Below, in pieces: positions 9,614-17,962 of a stretch of 64,000 nucleotides of DNA. The position numbers were made by a program, and so were the translations under genes. The stretch comes from Danxiaibacter flavus (GTDB taxonomy: Bacteria; Bacteroidota; Bacteroidia; Chitinophagales; Chitinophagaceae). Where the stretch lies: positions 868,001-932,000 of the forward strand of contig NZ_JAULBC010000001.1 in NCBI RefSeq assembly GCF_041060425.1, in the 5' to 3' direction. Numbering within the stretch: position 1 is the stretch's first letter; each line of letters begins with the position of its first letter. The notes under the pieces were generated by a model that made no database searches, was not told where the DNA came from, and saw only the letters and a program-made list of their open reading frames with translations.

Positions 9614-9825
9614 TTGAAAATGTGCGAATGTGCGAATGTGCGAGTGTGCAAATGTGCAAATGTGTAAATGTGCGAATGGGGAAATGTGTGGTGATTGTAA
9701 AATATTAAACTGGTTAAAATTAAAGAGATCAGCGATCAAAAAATCAGACATCAGACATAAAAGGCGTTATGACCTGAAACCTGATACCTGATACCCATCG
9801 CCTCCACAATGCAAAACTCTACTGT
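9614..9825. repeat. AATGTGCGA tail and GATACCTG leader between P3 and P4
   Basis: Directly after the stop, 9614-9691 is almost entirely AATGTGCGA/AATGTGCAA words. Nearer to P4, 9765-9797 carries CAGACATCAGACAT and CCTGATACCTGATACC, the same short-period type found before kdgK (~42820-42855) and, on the other strand, at 57030-57110. No gene is visible. Confidence 0.7.
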
Positions 9826-12279
9826 ATGTTTAAAAGTTATGCTGTTACTGCAATTAGATCGTTATGGAAGAATAGAATATTCGCCATGATCAATATAATT
9901 GGTCTGGCCATAGGAATAAGCGCCTCGTTGGTTATTTATTTGCTTGCTCATTATCATTTTAACTTTGATAAGTTTGAAAAAGATAGCGATCGGGTTTATA
10001 GGGTGGTCTCCAACTTTAGTTTTTCAAATGAAGTCTATCATAATTCCGGTGTCACCGATCCTATGGCAGCGGCAGTGCGCAAAGACATAACTGGTCTGGA
10101 ATCGGTTGTGCCCTTTCGCACGTGGAACGGCGATGTAAAAGTTGGTGTTCCTGGCGCAGCCGGAAAAGAAAATACAATTTTTAAGCATGAAGAGCATGTA
10201 GTCTTCGCCGACAGCAATTATTTTTCACTTATTTCTTATCGCTGGCTTGCCGGTTCGCCAAAAACATCTTTACGGAACCCCTATCAAACAGTACTAACGG
10301 AGTCTAATGCTAAACTTTATTTTCCTGGCTTAAACGTTTCAGCGGTTATCGGAAAAGAGATCTATCTAAACGATACAATAGTAGCAACGATCGCCGGAGT
10401 AGTAGAGGATATAAAAGAAAATACTGATTTTTCATTCAAAACCTTTATTGCTTATTCTACCTTAGAAAGTACTTCCTTAAAGCCCTCTAACTGGGATCAA
10501 TGGAGTAGCACAAACGGTGCGCAGCAATTGTACGTAAAATTATATCCGGGGGTAAAACCAACGCAGATCCAAAAACAGATTGATCAGTTATATAAAAAAT
10601 ATAAGCCGAATGATCCCAGCGATCACAGTACCAGCTGGTATCTGTTGCAACCTTTAAGTGATGTGCACTTTAACGCCGATTATGGCACGTATGGCAAGCC
10701 CCTCGCAAATAAGCCAACATTGTATGGTCTTCTGGCGGTGGCTGCTTTTTTGTTGTTACTTGGTTGTATCAATTTTATCAACCTCACTACGGCGCATGCT
10801 TCGCAGCGGGCAAAAGAGATAGGCATTCGTAAAACAATGGGTAGTTCGCGAAAGCAATTGATTGTGCAATTTCTTTCAGAAACATTTATACTTACAGCTA
10901 TCGCTACGTTGCTATCAGTGGGTTTAACGCCGTTAATTCTAAAAGCTTTCTCCGGATTTATTCCAAAGGATCTTCATTTTAACCTTGTTGCACATCCCGG
11001 CATTCTTGTTTTTCTTTTATTACTAATGATGCTTGTTACGCTTTTGTCAGGTTTTTATCCGGCTATTGTACTTTCTGGTTATAAGCCAGTGCTTGTTTTA
11101 AAAAATCAGGCTTACTCCGGTACAAGTAAAACAAGGGCTTCATGGTTGCGCAAATCCTTAACTGTTTCGCAGTTTGTTATTGCGCAGATCTTCATTATGG
11201 CCACAATACTTGTGAGCAAACAGATCAATTATTCGCTCAACAAGGATATGGGTTTTAAAAAAGATGCCATTCTGTACGTGCAAACGAATTTTTATGATAC
11301 GGTGCGCAGCAATAAAGCTGTATTCATGAATAAGCTCAGAGAGATTCCTGAAATAGCAATGCTGAGCATGTGTACCAATCCGCCATCATCCAACAGTACA
11401 TGGAGCGGCACGATCACATACAAGGATGGAAAGAAAGAGATAGAATCTGATGTGCAACAAAAATATGGTGACAGTAATTATATCAGGTTGTATCATCTGC
11501 AATTACTTGCCGGCAAAAATATTCAGACTACCGATACAGCTGTTGCGTTGTTGATCAACGAAACGTATGCGCATATTCTTGGTTTCAATAAACCGGCGGA
11601 GGCGGTTGGTAAATATCTGCAGTTTAACGATAAGCAAATGCCGATAGTTGGTGTTGTTGCAGATTTTAACCAAATGTCTTTGCATCAGCCGGTGAAGCCG
11701 CTGGTTATCGCAAGCTGGTCAACTAACGAACGTAACATCAGTATAGCGCTTCATCCACAAAACGAATCCGGAACAGTCTGGAAAACAGCCATCAGCAAAA
11801 TCGAAAAAGCGTGGAAAGAAGTTTATCCGAACGATGATTTTGAATATCATTTTTTTGATGAAGACATTGCCAAATACTACACTCAGGAACAAAATATGTC
11901 AGGCTTGCTGAAGTGGGCAACCGGTCTTGCTATTTTTATCAGTTGTCTTGGCTTGCTCGGTCTTGTAATATTTACTACCACCCAACGTACCAAGGAAATT
12001 GGTGTGCGCAAAGTATTGGGTGCATCGGTTGCTCAAATTATATCAATGATCTCAAAGGATTTCCTTGTCCTGGTAGTCCTTGCATTTGTAATTGCAGCGC
12101 CGTTGGCCTGGTTAGGAATGAATAAGTGGCTGGAGAATTTTGCCTATCGTACAAGTGTAAGCTGGTGGATATTTTTAGTAAGCGGAACTATAATGATAGT
12201 AATAGCCTTACTAACCCTGGGCATTCAAACAGTGAAAGCTGCAACGGCAAATCCGGTGAAAAGCCTTAGGACGGAGTAA
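9826..12279 (+). CDS. ABC transporter permease, tandem MacB-like/FtsX type (P4)
   Basis: 817 residues, longer than most of its neighbours. The excess is mainly in the first periplasmic domain, which carries an extra glycine/lysine-rich loop (PGAAGKENTIFKH) near residue 110. Coupling motifs are KEIGIRKTMGSS (~331) and KEIGVRKVLGASV. The first helix lacks the usual acidic ending (LAHYHFNFDKF in place of W..DE..YDKF). Within the family this is one of the more divergent members, but all helices and the ANPVKSLRTE end are intact, so it appears functional. Confidence 0.92.
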   Translation: MFKSYAVTAIRSLWKNRIFAMINIIGLAIGISASLVIYLLAHYHFNFDKFEKDSDRVYRVVSNFSFSNEVYHNSGVTDPMAAAVRKDITGLESVVPFRTWNGDVKVGVPGAAGKENTIFKHEEHVVFADSNYFSLISYRWLAGSPKTSLRNPYQTVLTESNAKLYFPGLNVSAVIGKEIYLNDTIVATIAGVVEDIKENTDFSFKTFIAYSTLESTSLKPSNWDQWSSTNGAQQLYVKLYPGVKPTQIQKQIDQLYKKYKPNDPSDHSTSWYLLQPLSDVHFNADYGTYGKPLANKPTLYGLLAVAAFLLLLGCINFINLTTAHASQRAKEIGIRKTMGSSRKQLIVQFLSETFILTAIATLLSVGLTPLILKAFSGFIPKDLHFNLVAHPGILVFLLLLMMLVTLLSGFYPAIVLSGYKPVLVLKNQAYSGTSKTRASWLRKSLTVSQFVIAQIFIMATILVSKQINYSLNKDMGFKKDAILYVQTNFYDTVRSNKAVFMNKLREIPEIAMLSMCTNPPSSNSTWSGTITYKDGKKEIESDVQQKYGDSNYIRLYHLQLLAGKNIQTTDTAVALLINETYAHILGFNKPAEAVGKYLQFNDKQMPIVGVVADFNQMSLHQPVKPLVIASWSTNERNISIALHPQNESGTVWKTAISKIEKAWKEVYPNDDFEYHFFDEDIAKYYTQEQNMSGLLKWATGLAIFISCLGLLGLVIFTTTQRTKEIGVRKVLGASVAQIISMISKDFLVLVVLAFVIAAPLAWLGMNKWLENFAYRTSVSWWIFLVSGTIMIVIALLTLGIQTVKAATANPVKSLRTE

Positions 12280-12390
12280 TTGAGAATGTGTAGATGTGCG
12301 AATATGCAAATGTGAAAATGAGAGCCAGGTATATGAACGCAAAATGTGAAAACGTACAACGTATAACTTATAACGTACAACTACAAAGCT
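12280..12390. repeat. Tail and ACGTACAAC leader between P4 and P5
   Basis: AATGTGTAGATGTGCG-type words follow the stop (12281-12321). ACGTACAACGTATAAC-type words (about 12345-12383) end directly before the P5 start, which is preceded by CAAAGCT. Confidence 0.65.
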
Positions 12391-14814
12391 ATGTTTAAAA
12401 ACTATTTTAAAACCGCGTGGCGCAACGTAATGAAAAGTAAAACCTTTTCTGCGATTAACGTGCTGGGACTTGCGATAGGAATTGCAGCATTCTTGTTGAT
12501 TGTAAATTACCTGCGCTTTGAATATAGTTTTGATAATTTTCATGTAAATAAAGAGCGGATCTATCGTGTGCCAATGGTGGTAACTGAGACCGGAGGCAAG
12601 CCGCAGAAGTTTGCTTTTAACTATCCTGCCCTGGCGCCGGCGATGAAAGCCGACTTTCCTGAGGTGCAGGAAGCAATCCGTTTTAGAAAAAGATGGGGTG
12701 TAGTTCAGCATGGTGATCAAAGAATTATTGAAGATGGTATGATCTATTATGTGGATCCGGCTGTGTTCAATGTTTTTTCTTTTGGTTTTGAAAAAGGAAC
12801 GGCGGCTACTGCTTTGGTAGAGTTAAATGATGCAGCTATCACACATTCAACTGCGGTAAAATATTTCGGCACGGCCGATGTTGTTGGTAAAACACTGCAT
12901 TATGATAATGAGGATTTTGTTGTTAAGGCTGTTATGAGTGATATTCCTGCAAATTCGCATATCAATTTTCATATTCTTCTTAACTACAATAAATATATCC
13001 AGATTACAAAAAACGATGCCAATACAAGTTGGGGATGGAGTGATTTTTATACATATCTGTTGCTTAAGCCGGGCGTTAACATAAGCGCCTTGCAAGCAAA
13101 AATGCCAGCGTTTGCGCAAAAATATATGGGTGATCTTATGAAGAAGAATGGCTTCGATAACTCATTTATTTTGGAGCCATTAAAGGATATTCACGCAAAA
13201 TCTGATTATGATTACGAGTTTCCCGGCAATGGAAACTTATATTATCTCAGGTACCTTGGTATAGCAGCGGTACTTATTTTATTGATCGCGCTTATCAATT
13301 ATGTAAATCTATCTACGGCGCGTTCTTTGGAACGTTCAAAAGAAGTTGGTGTTCGAAAGGTGATAGGCGCTACTAAAATTCAATTGGTAAGGCAGTTTAT
13401 CTCCGAAACGTTTTTATTAAACGCACTTGGTATTGTTATTGGTTTTTGCCTTTTCAGGCTGGCGCTTCCCGGGTTTGCGAAACTGATCGGTCATGATGTT
13501 GTTGATCTGCAAACAAGCGGTTGGCTCTTCTGGGCAGGTACATTTGCCATTTTTGCTTTTAGCACATTGGTAGCAGGTTTTTATCCTGCTTTTGTGTTGT
13601 CTTCTTTTCAGCCGGCACAAACATTAAAATCTGTGACAGGTTTCACCGGTATAAAAGCCGGTCGCAATTACCTCAGGAAATTTTTAGTGATTGTACAATT
13701 TGCTACGGCTATAATCCTGATAGGAGGGGCGATAGGTTTTTATCGCCAGCTGCAATTCATGAGCAACAAGAGCCTCGGGATTGATATTGATCAAACACTT
13801 GTGTTAAAGCAAACAATAGGCCTGGATAGTACAAAGAAAAGTTCAGTAGAGGGCGTTATTAATGATTTGCAGAAGATTCCGGGAGTGGAATATGTAACTG
13901 TTTCGAGCAATGTGCCGGGTAATGAGGTGGGCGGTTCTTCCGGCTTCACGTTGCTTAATTCAAAGAATGATAAAAGGTGCCGGACATTTGCTATAGATGA
14001 GAATTTTGTACCTCATTTTGGTCTCACCATGATTGCCGGTAGAAACTTCGATAAAGACAGGCCGTTTAGTAACGATTCCACGCAAATTGTAAATATAATC
14101 ATTAATGAAACCGCAGCTAAGATTTTTGGATTTAATAAGCCCGCGGATGCAATTAATCAATTGTTAACCAGTGCAGGTACGAAATGTAAAATAATTGGCG
14201 TGATGAATGACTATCACCAGGAATCGCTGCAATACAATTTTGACCCGGTTGTTTACTATCCGGAGCATCGGTATAATATGGACAATTTTTGTCTGAAACT
14301 CAAAACAAACAATCTTGCCCGGGTGGTGGATCAGGCAAAGAAAACATGGGCTGCAGCATTTCCGGAGAGCCCTTTGCAATATTTCTTTTTAGATGAATAC
14401 TTTGACAGGCAGTATAAAAATGATCAGTTATTTTCTGCCATACTTTGGTGGTTTACGCTGCTCGCTATTATTATTGCCAGTCTCGGTTTGCTGGGCCTTT
14501 CCTTATATACCGTCGCAAAAAGAACAAAAGAAATAGGCGTGCGCAAAGTGCTCGGCGCAACTGTTTGGCAGATCACTACGCTTATCACAAAAGATTATAT
14601 AAAACTTGTTCTGCTCGCGGGTATCGTTGCTGTGCCGGTTGCTTATTTTTTGCTGCAAAACTGGTTGGAAGATTATGCATTTCATATCAACATTGGTATC
14701 TGGTTTTTCTTCCTGCCACTATTGTTGATAGCTGTAATTGCGCTGGCAACAGTATTACTTCAATCTGTAAAAGCGGCTATGTCCAATCCGGTGAAAAGTT
14801 TAAGAACGGAATAG
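12391..14814 (+). CDS. ABC transporter permease, tandem MacB-like/FtsX type (P5)
   Basis: 807 residues. Motifs are KEVGVRKVIGATK (~317) and KEIGVRKVLGATV; the C-terminus reads SNPVKSLRTE, with Ser for the usual Ala, as in P11. The second helix region has ALINYVNLSTARSLERS, a variant of the INF.NLSTARSEKR seen in P1, P8 and P9. P5 and P11 share the LER form of this motif. The second periplasmic domain ends FFLDEYFDRQY, an aromatic-rich version of the FxDxxF element seen in all copies. Confidence 0.92.
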   Translation: MFKNYFKTAWRNVMKSKTFSAINVLGLAIGIAAFLLIVNYLRFEYSFDNFHVNKERIYRVPMVVTETGGKPQKFAFNYPALAPAMKADFPEVQEAIRFRKRWGVVQHGDQRIIEDGMIYYVDPAVFNVFSFGFEKGTAATALVELNDAAITHSTAVKYFGTADVVGKTLHYDNEDFVVKAVMSDIPANSHINFHILLNYNKYIQITKNDANTSWGWSDFYTYLLLKPGVNISALQAKMPAFAQKYMGDLMKKNGFDNSFILEPLKDIHAKSDYDYEFPGNGNLYYLRYLGIAAVLILLIALINYVNLSTARSLERSKEVGVRKVIGATKIQLVRQFISETFLLNALGIVIGFCLFRLALPGFAKLIGHDVVDLQTSGWLFWAGTFAIFAFSTLVAGFYPAFVLSSFQPAQTLKSVTGFTGIKAGRNYLRKFLVIVQFATAIILIGGAIGFYRQLQFMSNKSLGIDIDQTLVLKQTIGLDSTKKSSVEGVINDLQKIPGVEYVTVSSNVPGNEVGGSSGFTLLNSKNDKRCRTFAIDENFVPHFGLTMIAGRNFDKDRPFSNDSTQIVNIIINETAAKIFGFNKPADAINQLLTSAGTKCKIIGVMNDYHQESLQYNFDPVVYYPEHRYNMDNFCLKLKTNNLARVVDQAKKTWAAAFPESPLQYFFLDEYFDRQYKNDQLFSAILWWFTLLAIIIASLGLLGLSLYTVAKRTKEIGVRKVLGATVWQITTLITKDYIKLVLLAGIVAVPVAYFLLQNWLEDYAFHINIGIWFFFLPLLLIAVIALATVLLQSVKAAMSNPVKSLRTE

Positions 14815-14961
14815 CAATCTAATTGACAATTGATAGGTGATAATTGAAAATGTGCGAATGTGCAAATATGAAAATGTGCAAATATGAAAATGTGCGAATG
14901 AATAAAGGTGGAAAACGTACAACGTAAAACTTATAACGTACAACGTATAACTCGAAAACGA
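14815..14961. repeat. Tail and ACGTACAAC leader between P5 and P6
   Basis: AATTGACAATTG words and then AATGTGCGA/AAATATGAA words run from 14820 to 14900. ACGTACAACGTAAAAC words run from about 14911 to 14951. An in-frame GTG at 14908 would read this repeat as coding (Asn-Val-Gln-Arg words), which argues against using it as the P6 start. Confidence 0.7.
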
Positions 14962-17343
14962 ATGCTTAAAAACTATTTTAAAACAGCATGGCGGAGCCTT
15001 AGCAGACAAAAAGCTTACAGTCTTATTAATGTGCTTGGCCTTACATTGGGTATAGCCTGCAGTATCGTGATCTTTCTGGTGGTTCAGTATGAACTTGCGT
15101 ATGACCGGTTTCACACAAAAGCTGACCGTATTTACAGGGTCACGTTAAATGCTATCGATTTTAATCCGAGTGTGTCTATGGCCATAGCACCGAAGATTCG
15201 CAATGATTTTCCTGAGTTGAAAGCAGTAACGCAGGTCTGGTTTCATCAATCTGCGGTAATGACCTTAGGTGATACAAAGTACGAGGAGAAAAATCTTGCA
15301 TTGGTCGATCAATATTTTACTTCTGTTTTTGACTATAAATGGCTGGAAGGCAACGCTAAAACTGCATTAAATGAGCCCAACACAATTGTGTTGACAGAAA
15401 CAATGGCTCACAAGTATTTTGGCGATAAAGAAGCGATGGGGAAGGTTGTTCGACTTGATGATAAATTAGATTTGAAAGTCACCGGCGTAATTGAAGATGT
15501 GCCTGGCAACACGCACTTGCCTTTTAATTTTTTAGTGTCTTTTGAAACGGTGAGAAAAGACATGGAGAAGAGAGGTGCCATGTCAGAGTTCTATTGGATA
15601 AACAATGGTGCCTTTACTTACATTGTATTGCCGGAGAATTATCCGGTTAAGAATGTGCAAAGCAGGATACACAGTTTTGTTGAAAAGAATTGGAGCAAAC
15701 AGCTGGCTGACGAAGCAAGATTGCCTTTGCAACCGTTGACTGATATTCATTTTGATCAGCGTTATCTCAACAATACGATCAGCTATACCACTTCCCGTGA
15801 AACTTATTACGCTTTGATAGCGGTTGCTGTACTGATCATTATTGTTGCCTGTATTAATTTCATCAACCTGGCTACTGCACAGGCTATTCGCCGCGCTAAA
15901 GAAGTGGGTGTGCGCAAGGTGTTAGGTGTACGGCGTAGCCAGTTGATATTTCAATTTTTGGGCGAAACCACCATTATGGTGTTTGCCGCATTGCTGCTTG
16001 CCTTGTTGGTGACTTGCCTTTTTTTACCGCAGCTATCAAAATGGCTGGATATCAAAATTTATTTCGGTCAGCTTGCAACGTTGCAAACCATTTCGCTGAT
16101 TCTCGCAGGGACCGTTGCCATCATTGTTTTGGCTGGTTGTTATCCCGCGTTCGTACAATCTGCATTTAAGCCGGCACTGTCTCTAAAAAATAAGGCAGAT
16201 ATTTCTTCCGGTAAATTAACACTTCGTAAAAGCCTCGTCGCAATGCAGTTTGCGATTTCACAGGTAATGATTGTAGGAACGCTTGTGGTGGCCTATCAAA
16301 TGGACTTCTTCCAGAATCGCGACCTTGGGTTTAATAAAGACGCCGTAATTTCTTTAGGTATACCCGATGCAAAGAAGGCTGCCACATTAAAACAGGAGTT
16401 GTTAAGAAACCCCGGTGTAAAAGCGCTAAGCTTTTCATCCGGCGGTCCTGTTTATGGAAATTTCTTCTGTCCTTTCAGATCGCCAGAGCTTGGAGTAGCA
16501 AAGGATGACGTTACCGAAATGAAATTTATCGATGAAACATATACAGACATGTTTCAGCTGAAAATGCTTGCAGGAGAAAAAATAGTTCGCACCGCAGCAA
16601 CGGAAAAAGATACTACTTATAATGTTGTGGTGAATGAGGCGATGATCCATAAACTCGGTATTCAGAATCCGCGGGACGCAATAGGCAAGCCTGTTATCCT
16701 GAATGGTAACTGGTATTGCACCATCCAGGGAGTTGTGCAGGATTTTCAGAGTGAGTCGAAACATAAAAAGATCCGGCCATGTGCATTGTTGTATCGCGAA
16801 GATGTTTTTTTTAATGCCAGTGTAAAAATTTATCCCGCAAACATGGATAAAACACTCGCCGCAATTAACAAAACCTGGTCCGGTTTGTTTCCTGATAAAG
16901 TATTCAAATACGAATTTTTAGATGATCATATAGCCGCATGGTACAGGCAGGAGCAAAAGGAGTACACTGCTTTCAAGATGTTTGCGGGGATCGCCATTGT
17001 GATTGGATGTCTTGGATTGTATGGCCTTGTGGCATTTGCCGCAGCGCAACGCACAAAAGAGGTGGGTGTAAGAAAGGTGTTAGGCGCGTCGCTGACTGAT
17101 ATTGTTTTCCTGTTTTCAAAAGAATTTATCTGGTTAATTGCCATAGCATTTCTAATCGCTGCGCCGATTGCCTATTACGTAATGAGTAACTGGTTGCAAG
17201 GTTTCGCCTATCATATAAATATTGGTGCGGAAATATTTGTAATCGCCATTTTGTCGTCGATTGTTATTGCTGCCTGTACGATTGCCTACCAGGCGATAAA
17301 AGCCGCAGTGGCAAATCCGGTGATGGCGCTGAGGAGCGAGTAA
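14962..17343 (+). CDS. ABC transporter permease, tandem MacB-like/FtsX type (P6)
   Basis: 793 residues from the ATG at 14962 (Met-Leu-Lys-Asn-Tyr-Phe). The frame is open 18 codons further upstream, but those codons are made only of the ACGTACAAC repeat. Motifs are KEVGVRKVLGVRR (~314) and KEVGVRKVLGASL. The C-terminus is the most deviant of the array, ANPVMALRSE. The fourth helix region has LAGCYPAFVQSAF instead of AGSYPALYLSSF, so the position after the conserved Gly is Cys. Otherwise the eight-helix layout is complete. Confidence 0.92.
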   Translation: MLKNYFKTAWRSLSRQKAYSLINVLGLTLGIACSIVIFLVVQYELAYDRFHTKADRIYRVTLNAIDFNPSVSMAIAPKIRNDFPELKAVTQVWFHQSAVMTLGDTKYEEKNLALVDQYFTSVFDYKWLEGNAKTALNEPNTIVLTETMAHKYFGDKEAMGKVVRLDDKLDLKVTGVIEDVPGNTHLPFNFLVSFETVRKDMEKRGAMSEFYWINNGAFTYIVLPENYPVKNVQSRIHSFVEKNWSKQLADEARLPLQPLTDIHFDQRYLNNTISYTTSRETYYALIAVAVLIIIVACINFINLATAQAIRRAKEVGVRKVLGVRRSQLIFQFLGETTIMVFAALLLALLVTCLFLPQLSKWLDIKIYFGQLATLQTISLILAGTVAIIVLAGCYPAFVQSAFKPALSLKNKADISSGKLTLRKSLVAMQFAISQVMIVGTLVVAYQMDFFQNRDLGFNKDAVISLGIPDAKKAATLKQELLRNPGVKALSFSSGGPVYGNFFCPFRSPELGVAKDDVTEMKFIDETYTDMFQLKMLAGEKIVRTAATEKDTTYNVVVNEAMIHKLGIQNPRDAIGKPVILNGNWYCTIQGVVQDFQSESKHKKIRPCALLYREDVFFNASVKIYPANMDKTLAAINKTWSGLFPDKVFKYEFLDDHIAAWYRQEQKEYTAFKMFAGIAIVIGCLGLYGLVAFAAAQRTKEVGVRKVLGASLTDIVFLFSKEFIWLIAIAFLIAAPIAYYVMSNWLQGFAYHINIGAEIFVIAILSSIVIAACTIAYQAIKAAVANPVMALRSE

Positions 17344-17962
17344 GTTAATTGATAATGGAGAATTGAAAATTGACAATGGAATGTCTTTTAGTTAAGATTT
17401 GATCATATTCAACGCGTATAAAGTATCACGATCTGGTCAATATTTGGGAGAGCTCTCCTGGCGTGCCAATGACAGATTTTTTAGCAGCTACTATTTTTCC
17501 CGTAGGGAATTAAGCTCAATAGAAATGAGCGAATCGGGGACCTCATAGTCCTTTAGGACTTTAACCGAATAAAAGGGTTAATGTCCTACGGACAAGAAGG
17601 CCTTGTATGTTTTGGGTTTCTATTAAACTTAAAGTCCTACGGACTATCGGCGAAAAGTGTACTGTCATTCTATTTTTGATTGTGGTAAACCAAATTTCCC
17701 AGTCGAGGTAACGACGGGGTTCCAGATTTGCACATTATTACGTACTTGCTATAAGTGCTGTTGTGATTGCTTTCCTGATAAGCCAGGATCGTCATGTCGA
17801 CAATAGGAGACATCTCCCAAAGTTGACGATGCCTGCTTAACTAAACGACGTTGAAGTGACAATGAATGTTTTTGCTACAAGCTGAAGGCTGATAGCTGAC
17901 AGCTCAAAGCTCTCCTTTTTCACAAGCTAAAGGCTGATAGCTGATAGCTCAAAGCTAAATCT
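17344..17962. other. 619-base spacer P6-P7: tail, interrupted MITE-like element, GCTGATA leader
   Basis: It holds a short AATTGATAATGG tail, the MITE-like repeat at 17380-17853, and a leader of GCTGATAGCTGACAGCTC words (17880-17958) that ends a few bases before the P7 ATG. No gene is visible. Confidence 0.65.
17380..17853. mobile_element. MITE-like element, interrupted copy (TIRs AATGTCKTTTAGTTAAG)
   Basis: The ends (17380-17396 and 17836-17853) match, with one change each, the terminal inverted repeats of the intact copy at 54310-54546. The left part up to ~17460 and the right part from ~17701 align with the two halves of that copy; the ~240 bases between them do not. The insert contains three small hairpins around GTCCTACGGAC or GTCCTTTAGGAC. 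It encodes nothing recognisable, so any movement would depend on a transposase supplied elsewhere. Confidence 0.6.

Noticed and set aside
14908..14961. GTG start adding 18 residues to P6
   Set aside because: These codons are made of the ACGTACAAC intergenic repeat; the ATG at 14962 aligns with the other permeases.
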